Shown here: piece after piece, positions 1 to 5,294 of the stretch
Layout: every line of letters starts with the position of its first letter
Position numbering within the stretch: the first letter of the stretch is position 1
Assembly: GCA_002432085.1 (NCBI GenBank)
Contig: DJFN01000063.1
Span: forward strand, 51,707 to 57,735
Reading direction: 5' to 3'
From: Flavobacteriales bacterium UBA5871
GTDB taxonomy: Bacteria; Bacteroidota; Bacteroidia; Flavobacteriales_D; Crocinitomicaceae
Length of the DNA stretch: 6,029 nt
Position numbers and translations under genes: made by a program
Notes under the pieces: model-generated
The model's input: the letters and a program-made list of their open reading frames with translations, nothing else
Told to the model about the DNA's origin: nothing
The model's database searches: none

Positions 1-9
1 ATTTGACTA

Positions 10-40
10 CAAATATATGTGTAGCTATTTAACTACACAA
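10..40 (-). promoter_or_regulatory. Leftward Bacteroidota promoter with palindromic operator in the spacer
   Basis: Read on the minus strand, TTG (40-38) is followed by a 20-nt spacer and then TATATTTG (17-10), an exact match to the Bacteroidota -7 consensus TAnnTTTG at the usual -33/-7 spacing. The spacer holds a perfect 7-bp inverted repeat, TGTGTAG (18-24) and CTACACA (33-39), separated by 8 nt. A repressor bound there would block sigma contacts, so this looks like a repressible promoter for a gene left of the window. The core TAGTTAAATAGCTA resembles MarR-type operators, but that family assignment is only a guess. On the plus strand the same hairpin is followed by T7 at 42-48, so it could also be a rightward terminator; no rightward gene is visible to say. 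Confidence 0.6.
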
Positions 41-100
41 GTTTTTTTGTTCTTTTTTTGGGAAATCGTTTTGGGAAGGCCGAAGTACTTGGTAAGGTTT

Positions 101-290
101 CCCACGAATGCACGAATTAATGAGCTGTGTAGAATTTGTGCGAATGATCCGCCCATGGCGGCTTCACGAATGTTTGGAAATCGTTAGCAAGTGAAGTGTT
201 GCATAAAGCTTGTCACGAACCTAATTGCCACATAACACAAAAAATATTCGCGTTAATTCGCTAATTCGCGGGGTAGCAGAGATTCGTGGG
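101..290. repeat. Intergenic cluster of CACGAAT / ATTCGTG words
   Basis: CACGAAT occurs at 103-109, 111-117 and 165-171, with CACGAAC at 214-220. The opposite orientation follows as ATTCGCG (246-252), ATTCGCT (256-262), ATTCGCG (264-270) and ATTCGTG (282-288). The outermost copies form an exact 9-bp inverted repeat, CCCACGAAT (101-109) and ATTCGTGGG (282-290). Words of this type are common in Bacteroidota intergenic DNA (general recollection, not searched). A direct repeat GGAAATCGTT (61-70 and 176-185) lies nearby. No ORF of note is present in 1-354. The role is unknown: a decayed extragenic repeat element or a structured 3' region are both possible. Confidence 0.5.
149..161. repeat. GC-rich extragenic palindrome CCGCC-CAT-GGCGG
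   Basis: A perfect 5-bp GC stem with a 3-nt loop sits inside AT-rich intergenic DNA, just before a CACGAAT word. No T-run follows on either strand, so it is not a classical terminator. A near twin (TCCGCC-TCG-GGCGGA) occurs at 5087-5101 in the other repeat-rich intergenic region. Confidence 0.45.
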
Positions 291-293
291 GTG

Positions 294-337
294 CAAAAAA
301 CAAAAACGGGACCGCTGCAAAGCAACGACCCCGTTTC
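294..337 (-). terminator. Rho-independent terminator of the T9SS protein gene
   Basis: On the minus strand, downstream of the stop at 355, AAACGGG (336-330) pairs with CCCGTTT (310-304). An inner stem CGTTGC (327-322) pairs with GCAGCG (318-313) around a TTT loop, with a small symmetric internal loop between the two stems. The hairpin runs into TTTTTGTTTTTT (306-295). Geometry and orientation fit termination of the leftward gene about 20 nt after its stop. Confidence 0.9.
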
Positions 338-354
338 TGGTAGCGAAATAACGC

Positions 355-2649
355 TTAGAATGATTTGATCACTTTGTAGGAATGTGTTCCTTTTGAGTTG
401 GTATGATTCACGTAGTAAACGCCTTCCGGATAGTTGGTGAAATCAACCTGGTGTGTTACGGTTCCAAAGCCTTTCAATGCTTCGGTGCGTAATACTTTTC
501 CGGTAACGTCGGCTACGCTGACAGTTGTCGCTTCATCAACCGTAACGGTACAGTTCAATGTAGTCTGAACCGGGTTCGGGTAAAGCTGAACGTCGGTTAC
601 AACGAGCTCGCCTGTGCTCAGCGCAAAATCGTTGATCACGGCAAAAGGACCGGATGTAGTGATGTTCTCACGCTCGAGGTAATACATATCGCCCACAGTT
701 GTTGCCGGACCGGAAGTCTGGTCCTGGTTGTCCCAGCCGGATTCCGTGTAGTTCATAATGAATGCGTTTTCGCGGTCGAAATCGAACACTTCCATGCCTT
801 CTGTCCATTGCGTCATCAGGTTGTAATCGAGTGAGCCACCGTTCACGGAAGAAACGTTCCAGGTGCGGTTCACCACGTTCTGGTCGAGTGCATAATCCGT
901 TCCAACCATTCCGTCAGACCAGACACCATTCATGGTTCCCACTTTGTAATAGCCTGCCGTACCCGAATTCTGCTGGATCCCCACCGGAGAATAGCCACCG
1001 TCTGTTCCCACCGGGTACATGGTATAAGGAGCTGCAACCTGTACGTTCATCACCAGGCTTCCTGATCCATCAATGTTTACGTAACGATTGGAATTGGCAC
1101 CGGTAATCGTTCCGGTAGAATTCAGCCAAAGCTCGTTGTCCCAGATCTGGATGCCACCGGAAGTCATGTTGATGTGCTCTACACGCAGATCGTTTCCAAC
1201 CATCAGATCGCTGCCGTCAATCGAGTTGATGGTCAGCATACCGAATTCGTGATTGTCTTCGCTGAACCACAACGTATCGCCAACGAGTGAAAGCGTGTTG
1301 AACGTCAGATCCGATTCTTCGTCACCGCTGATCCAGCCGTTGGATGTTGTCGACAGCGTACCGTTCAGCTCGAGGTCGTAGCCGTTCATAGCCATACCGC
1401 CGTTGTCGAGCGTGAGCAGACCGCTGAGCGAAAGCGTATCTGTAATTTCTACGGAATCGGACATATTTTCCAGGTCGATGGACAGGTTATTGAGTCCGGA
1501 ACCGGAAAGCTCGATACCGCTCATTGTGGAGGACGAGCCGCTGTAAGTAACACTGTATTGATTGTCGCCGTCGAATTCACCGCCGGTGTTTTTCAGCTCA
1601 CCGTCTTCGATCACGATCTCACTGCCGTTTTCCATAGTCAGCGTTCCGGAAAGCATATCGAATTCACCGTTGTGAAGCGTCATTGTTCCGTTGATGGACA
1701 GATCGCTGCCGAGGTTCACATGACCGTTTTCATCTTCGATATCTATGGTAAGATCGCCCAGCGTGCTGCCATCTTCATCGAAAACAAGGTTGCTGGTGAG
1801 CGAGCTCTCATGCTCGATGTGCAGGCCGGAAGTTCCGCTTCCTACAAACAACGTACCGCCTGTAGCGATGTAGTCGTCCTTCAGCGTGAGCTCACCGCCG
1901 TTCAGGTCAATTTGTCCCTGCTGATGATGCAGCGTTCCTTCCATCGTAACGTCGCCGCTGATAGAAAGTGCCTGGTCGTTGTCGTCGAGATTCACCCAGA
2001 CATCGGTCAGACCGCTTCCGTCGAGCTCAGCGCCTGTGTTTTTATCCGTTCCGACATACATTACGGAGTAATCGTTGGTGTTGTTCAGCGTTCCACCGGA
2101 AGCAACCATCGTTCCGTCATCGACGCGGATCACCATACCGGAAGTCAGCGTCAGAGCGCCACCGGCAACGAGGTTGAACGAACCGGCTTCGAGATAGAGC
2201 GTATCGTTGATATCCATGTCTGAAGCAATATTGAGCGCGAGGCTGTTGTTCCACAGCTTGTCGATATTGGCCGTACCTGAAAAGCTCATTGAGGCTGTGG
2301 GACCGAAACGCAGGCTGTGCAGGTCGAGTGTTCCCGTTCCGGAAAGTCCGGCGCTGTTCATGTCGAGCATGTATTCCGAAGTAGTCTGGAGTGTTCCGTC
2401 GACCTGCAATCCGGTGATCAGGCCGGTGAATTCCACATCCATATCGAGCGTAACGGTTACGCCTTCATTGATAATGACATTATCGAGCAAGCCAATTGAG
2501 CTTCCCGGACTAACGCCGCCTTCCCATGTGGATGCGCTTGACCACATTCCCGAAGAAGTAGCCGTGTAAGTAGCTGCGCGGACCCATCCGCTGATGAGCA
2601 GAAAAGCCGCGAGCATACCGTTTCTGAAAAAATATGTACAATTTTTCAT
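355..2649 (-). CDS. Secreted repeat protein with T9SS type A C-terminal sorting domain
   Basis: This is a 764-residue exported protein, likely cell-surface anchored or released through the type IX secretion system. I chose the ATG at 2649 because it opens a normal signal peptide (MKNCTYFFRNG, then a hydrophobic core, ending about GWVRA); the upstream ATG at 2700 would add 17 polar residues before it. After the signal comes a Trp-rich module (about 26-75, with W..ASTWEGG..P and DNVIINEG.TVTLD), common at the start of Bacteroidota surface proteins. Residues about 76-510 form roughly five ~85-residue beta-rich repeats. A non-repeat part follows, with the PVGTDGGYSPVGI motif (about 546-558). Residues about 685-764 are the sorting domain, with LYPNP, VSVADVTGKVL, YPEGVYYV and the KVIKSF end. 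No catalytic domain is visible; adhesion or a structural role is inference. It is monocistronic and has its own terminator. Confidence 0.9.
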   Translation of the reverse strand: MKNCTYFFRNGMLAAFLLISGWVRAATYTATSSGMWSSASTWEGGVSPGSSIGLLDNVIINEGVTVTLDMDVEFTGLITGLQVDGTLQTTSEYMLDMNSAGLSGTGTLDLHSLRFGPTASMSFSGTANIDKLWNNSLALNIASDMDINDTLYLEAGSFNLVAGGALTLTSGMVIRVDDGTMVASGGTLNNTNDYSVMYVGTDKNTGAELDGSGLTDVWVNLDDNDQALSISGDVTMEGTLHHQQGQIDLNGGELTLKDDYIATGGTLFVGSGTSGLHIEHESSLTSNLVFDEDGSTLGDLTIDIEDENGHVNLGSDLSINGTMTLHNGEFDMLSGTLTMENGSEIVIEDGELKNTGGEFDGDNQYSVTYSGSSSTMSGIELSGSGLNNLSIDLENMSDSVEITDTLSLSGLLTLDNGGMAMNGYDLELNGTLSTTSNGWISGDEESDLTFNTLSLVGDTLWFSEDNHEFGMLTINSIDGSDLMVGNDLRVEHINMTSGGIQIWDNELWLNSTGTITGANSNRYVNIDGSGSLVMNVQVAAPYTMYPVGTDGGYSPVGIQQNSGTAGYYKVGTMNGVWSDGMVGTDYALDQNVVNRTWNVSSVNGGSLDYNLMTQWTEGMEVFDFDRENAFIMNYTESGWDNQDQTSGPATTVGDMYYLERENITTSGPFAVINDFALSTGELVVTDVQLYPNPVQTTLNCTVTVDEATTVSVADVTGKVLRTEALKGFGTVTHQVDFTNYPEGVYYVNHTNSKGTHSYKVIKSF

Positions 2650-2711
2650 AGCATTGAGTTGTTGTGAATGAATACTATTATGAATGATTTGAACACACAA
2701 GTTAGGAGGTT

Positions 2712-2733
2712 CTCTAAGGCATTATCCTTAAAG
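2712..2733 (-). other. Hairpin upstream of the T9SS protein gene
   Basis: Read leftwards, CTTTAAGG and CCTTAGAG form an 8-bp stem (one G-U pair) around a 6-nt loop, about 63 nt before the chosen start. No convincing TAnnTTTG element was found for this gene; the best partial match is TAACTTG just downstream of the hairpin. It may be a 5'-leader structure or an operator; chance is also possible. Confidence 0.25.
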
Positions 2734-2820
2734 AATTTGAAAGAAAGTTAAGGTTTGTAAAAGAAGCGGTTAAATGGCTTTTTTTGGGCTAAACGACAAG
2801 AGGCGGTTTAAAAGATGGAT

Positions 2821-2865
2821 TTTTATGATTCTGAAAAACAGTATTTTATGATTTTTTCTGAAAAA
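2821..2865. repeat. Imperfect tandem repeat, period 23
   Basis: TTTTATGATT-CTGAAAAA (2821-2838) recurs as TTTTATGATT-TTTT-CTGAAAAA (2844-2865), the second copy carrying four extra T. It lies immediately upstream of the operon promoter at 2881. It may be a chance AT-rich duplication or an upstream activating element; no regulator site is recognised. Confidence 0.4.
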
Positions 2866-2880
2866 TAATTGCCAAAAAGT

Positions 2881-2912
2881 TTTGAGAAACCAAATGGTTG
2901 CGCATATATTTG
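2881..2912 (+). promoter_or_regulatory. Promoter of the ArsR remnant-SRPBCC-DoxX operon
   Basis: TTTG (2881-2884), a 20-nt spacer and TATATTTG (2905-2912) match the Bacteroidota consensus exactly. The expected start site is a few bases downstream, giving a leader of roughly 25 nt before the ATG at 2943. The spacing is identical to that of the leftward promoter at 10-40. Confidence 0.85.
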
Positions 2913-2927
2913 CAACCAAACGGTTTC
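2886..2927 (+). promoter_or_regulatory. Twin ArsR-type operators overlapping the promoter
   Basis: Two near-identical 12-mers, AACCAAATGGTT (2888-2899) and AACCAAACGGTT (2914-2925), differ at one base and each has dyad symmetry (AACC/GGTT). The first sits between the -33 and -7 elements and the second right after the -7 element. Together the arms 2886-2901 and 2912-2927 also form a larger inverted repeat matching at 13 of 16 positions, around TATATTT. The placement is classic for autorepression by a dimeric winged-helix repressor. In related operons that repressor is the first gene (ArsR family), which is truncated here. Confidence 0.75.
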
Positions 2928-2942
2928 TTAAACTGAAACAAC

Positions 2943-3044
2943 ATGAAAGAAAAAGAACGAAAATGGCTGGAGCAATTCAGGAAGATTTGGGAAAGCCGCT
3001 TTAAACAACTGGATTTATTATTGCAAAAACTTAAAAACAAATAA
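2943..3044 (+). CDS. C-terminal remnant (33 aa) of an ArsR-family repressor
   Basis: The ORF runs from ATG to TAA, beginning MKEKERKWLEQF and ending LLLQKLKNK. The core WLEQFRKIWESRF...LD.LL is the C-terminal dimerisation helix typical of ArsR/SmtB-type repressors encoded just before AHSA1/SRPBCC genes in Bacteroidota (recalled from family knowledge). Those proteins are about 105-110 residues, so roughly the first 75, the whole winged helix-turn-helix, are missing. A TGA lies in frame seven bases upstream, and no HTH coding is found in 2650-2942. The 2-nt gap to the next ATG fits the usual coupled arrangement, suggesting an internal deletion that kept the frame and placed an internal Met directly after the promoter. 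It may be a dead relic whose translation still couples to the next gene, or a functional dimerisation microprotein. Confidence 0.65.
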   Translation: MKEKERKWLEQFRKIWESRFKQLDLLLQKLKNK

Positions 3045-3046
3045 AG

Positions 3047-3547
3047 ATGAACAAGTTACAATTCGATTTCCTCGCAGATAAGGAAAATAACACACTGACA
3101 TTGAGAAGAGAATTTGCAGCCGGCCGTCAATTGGTTTGGGATTGCTACACGAAACAAGAGCTGCTCGACCAATGGTTCGCTCCGTCGCCGCTGACAACCA
3201 AAACGAAATCCATGGATTTTAAAAACGGCGGACACTGGATCTACGCAATGGTCGAGCCGAACGGAACCGAATACTGGGGACGCATGGATTACGATACGAT
3301 TCGTCCAATCGATGGCTACACCGGTTACGATGCTTTCTGCGACCCGGAAGGAAACATTAATCCCGATCTGCCGCGCGCTCACTGGAACGTAACATTCACC
3401 GACAAAGGCGAGCACGCACTGGTAGAAACCGTGGTGACCTACAACTCGCTTGCAGACCTGGAAACGGTTATCCAGATGGGCATGGAAGAAGGAATGATGT
3501 CCACATTGTCGCGCCTCGACACTTTATTGGAAAAACTCACAAAATAA
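3047..3547 (+). CDS. SRPBCC / AHSA1-family protein (START-like fold)
   Basis: This 166-residue soluble protein has the Activator of Hsp90 ATPase homologue 1-like fold, a helix-grip cavity for hydrophobic ligands. Visible family marks are an N-terminal strand with LRREFAAGRQLVWDCYT and the DQWFAP motif (about 18-46), FKNGGHWIYAMVEPNGTEYWG (split around 58-78), the central strands HWNVTF and ALVETVVTY, and the C-terminal helix IQMGMEEGMMSTLSRLDTLL (142-161). Length is normal. It starts 2 nt after the ArsR remnant and is followed after 5 nt by the DoxX-like gene, so all three should share the promoter at 2881-2912. The ligand is unknown; members next to ArsR and DoxX genes are usually uncharacterised and thought to be stress- or detoxification-related. 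Despite the family name there is no reason to infer Hsp90 binding. Confidence 0.9.
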   Translation: MNKLQFDFLADKENNTLTLRREFAAGRQLVWDCYTKQELLDQWFAPSPLTTKTKSMDFKNGGHWIYAMVEPNGTEYWGRMDYDTIRPIDGYTGYDAFCDPEGNINPDLPRAHWNVTFTDKGEHALVETVVTYNSLADLETVIQMGMEEGMMSTLSRLDTLLEKLTK

Positions 3548-3552
3548 ACGTC

Positions 3553-3948
3553 ATGAAAAAGCACAAAATCACTTTCTGGATCGTCACAACGCTGCTGTTC
3601 CTGTTCGAAGGAGTCATGCCACTGGCCACGCTGTTGTTCGCTCCCGATCTCGTTGCTGCGGGTGTTGTTCACCTGGATTACCCGGAATACTTCGCCTACA
3701 CGCTGATAGCTTTCAAAATACTGGGTGCCATCGCTCTGATGATCCCGCGCCTGCCTCGCCCTGTCAAGGAATGGACCTATGCCGGTTTCGGATTCAACTT
3801 CATCTGTGCTGCGATCAGTCACTTCGCGGTCGACGGTCCGGTAGGAGACAGCTTTTTCCCGTTCATTATCCTCGCGCTCCTGGTCGTTTCGTACATTACG
3901 TATTTCAAAGCATACGGTACCGGCAAAGAGCTTGCAATGGCACATTGA
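3553..3948 (+). CDS. DoxX-like small integral membrane protein
   Basis: This 131-residue protein has four predicted helices at about 7-29, 46-65, 73-92 and 100-119. The family signature is clear: YFAYTLIAFKILGAIALMIP, then PRPVKEWTYAGFGFN with the AAISH motif, and a final helix FFPFIILALLVVSY. It sits in the inner membrane with a short charged N-terminus. DoxX-like proteins are linked loosely to oxidative or thiol stress, but the biochemical role of this subgroup is not established. The gene is last in the operon with the SRPBCC gene and ends 17 nt before a strong terminator. Confidence 0.88.
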   Translation: MKKHKITFWIVTTLLFLFEGVMPLATLLFAPDLVAAGVVHLDYPEYFAYTLIAFKILGAIALMIPRLPRPVKEWTYAGFGFNFICAAISHFAVDGPVGDSFFPFIILALLVVSYITYFKAYGTGKELAMAH

Positions 3949-3965
3949 GTTACGACAACAAAAGC

Positions 3966-4004
3966 AAAAACCGGGTTGCAATCTGCGATTCGGTTTTTTG
4001 TTTT
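3966..4004 (+). terminator. Rho-independent terminator of the SRPBCC-DoxX operon
   Basis: The arm 3966-3980 (AAAAACCGGGTTGCA) pairs with 3984-3998 over 15 positions, including three G-U pairs, around a 3-nt loop. The 3' arm runs into TTTTTTGTTTT (3994-4004). This separates the DoxX operon from the lipoprotein gene and rules out an upstream start for the latter inside the hairpin. Confidence 0.9.
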
Positions 4005-4032
4005 CCGTATCATTGTCTTCGAAATCGATGAA

Positions 4033-4485
4033 ATGAAACCTGCATTTTTCTTTCTTCTACTTTTCTGTGCAAGCGGATTGTTTTCCTGTTCAGGCAACAA
4101 AACAGAAGACAATCTCGATTCGGAAGATCGCGCTTTCATCGAACAGCTGGGCATTCTCCAAAAGAACGAAACGATCGAGCTCTTTGAGACTAATGGCGGT
4201 TGGAAAGGCATCAAAACAGCCGGGAGCTTTATCACCGGCGACCGCATCGCTTATTACTGGATCGAGGACGGAGAGAAAGAGATTCATTCGGCGTTCTTTC
4301 ATAACGAGATCGATTCCATTACCTGCACGGATTTGCATACGAAGCTCACGTATGCTTCCTGCCTGACGGTCTACAAAACAAACGGCGACAATTTCAAAGT
4401 CTACCTGGATGTCGACAGCACGCGGCTGCAGACTTTCTACAACAAAGCGCTGGATAACTGGGCGAAATACCGGACGAATAAATAG
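4033..4485 (+). CDS. Small predicted lipoprotein, function unknown
   Basis: This 150-residue protein starts MKPAFFFLLLFCASGLFSC. A short charged end, a hydrophobic stretch and LFSC (16-19) make a type II signal peptide with Cys19 as the likely lipidated residue. The same frame is open upstream to an ATG at 3976, but that start lies inside the terminator hairpin and would place 19 extra residues before the signal, so 4033 is chosen. The mature part has alternating strands (ETIELFETNGGWKGIKTAG, RIAYYWIED, EKEIHSAFFHNEIDSIT, LTVYKTNGDNFKVYLDV) and a terminal helix with TFYNKALDNWAKY. This strand order recalls bacterial PH-like domains, a weak impression only. No enzyme motif is seen. The stop is 2 nt before the Crp/Fnr-type gene, so the two are probably cotranscribed. 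Confidence 0.75.
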   Translation: MKPAFFFLLLFCASGLFSCSGNKTEDNLDSEDRAFIEQLGILQKNETIELFETNGGWKGIKTAGSFITGDRIAYYWIEDGEKEIHSAFFHNEIDSITCTDLHTKLTYASCLTVYKTNGDNFKVYLDVDSTRLQTFYNKALDNWAKYRTNK

Positions 4486-4487
4486 CC

Positions 4488-5060
4488 ATGCATCCGCTTG
4501 TAGCCTACGTTTCCAGCTTCATTGATCTCACGCCTGAAGAAATCCGCGCGATCGAGGATGAAATTCCCGTTGCGACCTATAAAAAAGGAATGGTTTTGCT
4601 GCGTGAAGGCGAAATCTCGAAAGAATGCTTCTTCATTCTGAAAGGCTGTATGCGGCAATTCCAGCTGGTCGATGGAGAAGAGAAAACAACTGCTTTCTTC
4701 ACCGAATTCGAGCCGGTAGTAGCGTTCACCAGCTATTCGCAGCAGCTTCCTTCGACTTACGGATTTGCCTGCGTGGAAGAGACCACGACCGTTGTCGGGC
4801 ATATCGATCACGAAGAAGAAATTTATCGCAAGTTCCCGCGCTTCGAATCGCTGAGTCGCATGTTCATGGCCCAGGACCACGGAAAAACACAGGAATTGTT
4901 TGCTACGTTTATCACATCTTCCCCCGAAGAACGCTACCTTCATTTACTCGAAACCCGCCCCGAATTGCTCCAGCGCGTACCGCAGCACCAGATCGCGAGC
5001 TACATCGGCATGACGCCGGAATCACTGAGCCGGATGAAAAGGAGGATTCTGAAGAAGTAA
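4488..5060 (+). CDS. Crp/Fnr-family transcriptional regulator
   Basis: This 190-residue protein has the usual length for the Bacteroidota Crp/Fnr group. Residues about 10-115 form the cyclic-nucleotide-binding-type beta barrel (YKKGMVLLREGEISKECFFILKG at 31-53 is split by the typical turn), followed by a long dimer helix (about 117-140). The C-terminal HTH is QHQIASYIGMTPESLSRMKR (166-185), with the recognition helix ESLSRMKRR. The protein ends right after it, so the wing is minimal, as in many relatives. The barrel lacks the GE(L/I)A...R(S/T)A phosphate-binding cassette of CRP, and there is no N-terminal Cys cluster as in FNR, so cAMP or iron-sulfur sensing is not supported; the signal is unknown. 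Targets are unknown; the lipoprotein 2 nt upstream is the obvious candidate. Confidence 0.9.
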   Translation: MHPLVAYVSSFIDLTPEEIRAIEDEIPVATYKKGMVLLREGEISKECFFILKGCMRQFQLVDGEEKTTAFFTEFEPVVAFTSYSQQLPSTYGFACVEETTTVVGHIDHEEEIYRKFPRFESLSRMFMAQDHGKTQELFATFITSSPEERYLHLLETRPELLQRVPQHQIASYIGMTPESLSRMKRRILKK

Positions 5061-5070
5061 TACATAACGC

Positions 5071-5086
5071 TCACCACAAAGGAGCA
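5071..5086 (+). repeat. Left arm of a 16-bp perfect inverted repeat
   Basis: TCACCACAAAGGAGCA begins 10 nt after the Crp/Fnr-family stop. Its exact reverse complement is at 5295-5310, with 208 bp between. A further related word, AAAGGGAGCAAAG, lies at 5122-5134. Confidence 0.85.
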
Positions 5087-5101
5087 TCCGCCTCGGGCGG
5101 A
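5087..5101. repeat. GC-rich palindrome TCCGCC-TCG-GGCGGA
   Basis: A perfect 6-bp stem with a 3-nt loop abuts the left arm of the 16-bp inverted repeat. No T-run follows. It closely resembles the palindrome at 149-161 and may belong to the same extragenic repeat family. Confidence 0.5.
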
Positions 5102-5197
5102 CAGATACACCCATACTGCTTAAAGGGAGCAAAGAGTTTTGTCGTTCAGAAAATGTTCTTATTCTAAAAAGTGGAGTTGTTACCAACAAAGAATTCC

Positions 5198-5216
5198 TCT
5201 TCTGCTTTGCAGAAGA
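5198..5216. other. 8-bp hairpin between convergent genes
   Basis: TCTTCTGC (5198-5205) pairs with GCAGAAGA (5209-5216) around TTT. Neither strand has a proper T-run after it. It is the nearest thing to a terminator between the convergent Crp/Fnr-type and DUF4386 genes, and might act bidirectionally or with Rho. Confidence 0.35.
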
Positions 5217-5252
5217 ATATCGGAAAAATCATTCTAAAATTTAAAACCGGAG

Positions 5253-5260
5253 TACCTTTG
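5253..5260 (+). promoter_or_regulatory. Isolated promoter-like -7 element TACCTTTG
   Basis: TACCTTTG matches TAnnTTTG, but there is no TTG or TTTG at the right distance upstream and no rightward gene follows; transcription would run antisense into the DUF4386 gene. The match overlaps CCTTTGCTTCC (5256-5266), which resembles CCTTTGCTCC at 5291-5300, so it may simply be part of the local repeat. Confidence 0.2.
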
Positions 5261-5294
5261 CTTCCCTACTAAACACAGCTAATCAATTTGCCTT

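Noticed and set aside
18..59. Rightward terminator made by TGTGTAG/CTACACA plus T7
   Set aside because: Possible, but the same bases fit a leftward promoter with exact -33/-7 elements, and the weak AT-rich stem with an 8-nt loop is a poor terminator; kept as an alternative only.
103..220. CRISPR-like array from the repeated CACGAAT words
   Set aside because: The words are only 7 bp, unevenly spaced and present in both orientations, with no conserved 20-40 bp repeat and no cas genes.
1558..2223. 221-codon plus-strand ORF opposite the T9SS protein gene
   Set aside because: It is antisense to a clearly real gene, has no recognisable domain, and arises from codon bias on the opposite strand; the other plus-strand ORFs at 762-1106 and 2207-2569 are the same kind of shadow.
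2650..2700. N-terminal extension of the T9SS protein to the ATG at 2700
   Set aside because: It would add 17 residues without signal-peptide character ahead of a normal MKN-type signal sequence.
2846..3040. 64-codon minus-strand ORF over the operon promoter and ArsR remnant
   Set aside because: It runs through the promoter and twin operators, and the plus-strand frame has the recognisable ArsR tail.
3439..3981. 180-codon minus-strand ORF across the SRPBCC and DoxX-like genes
   Set aside because: The two plus-strand genes match known families end to end; the antisense product is rich in charged residues without a pattern and spans the intergenic gap.
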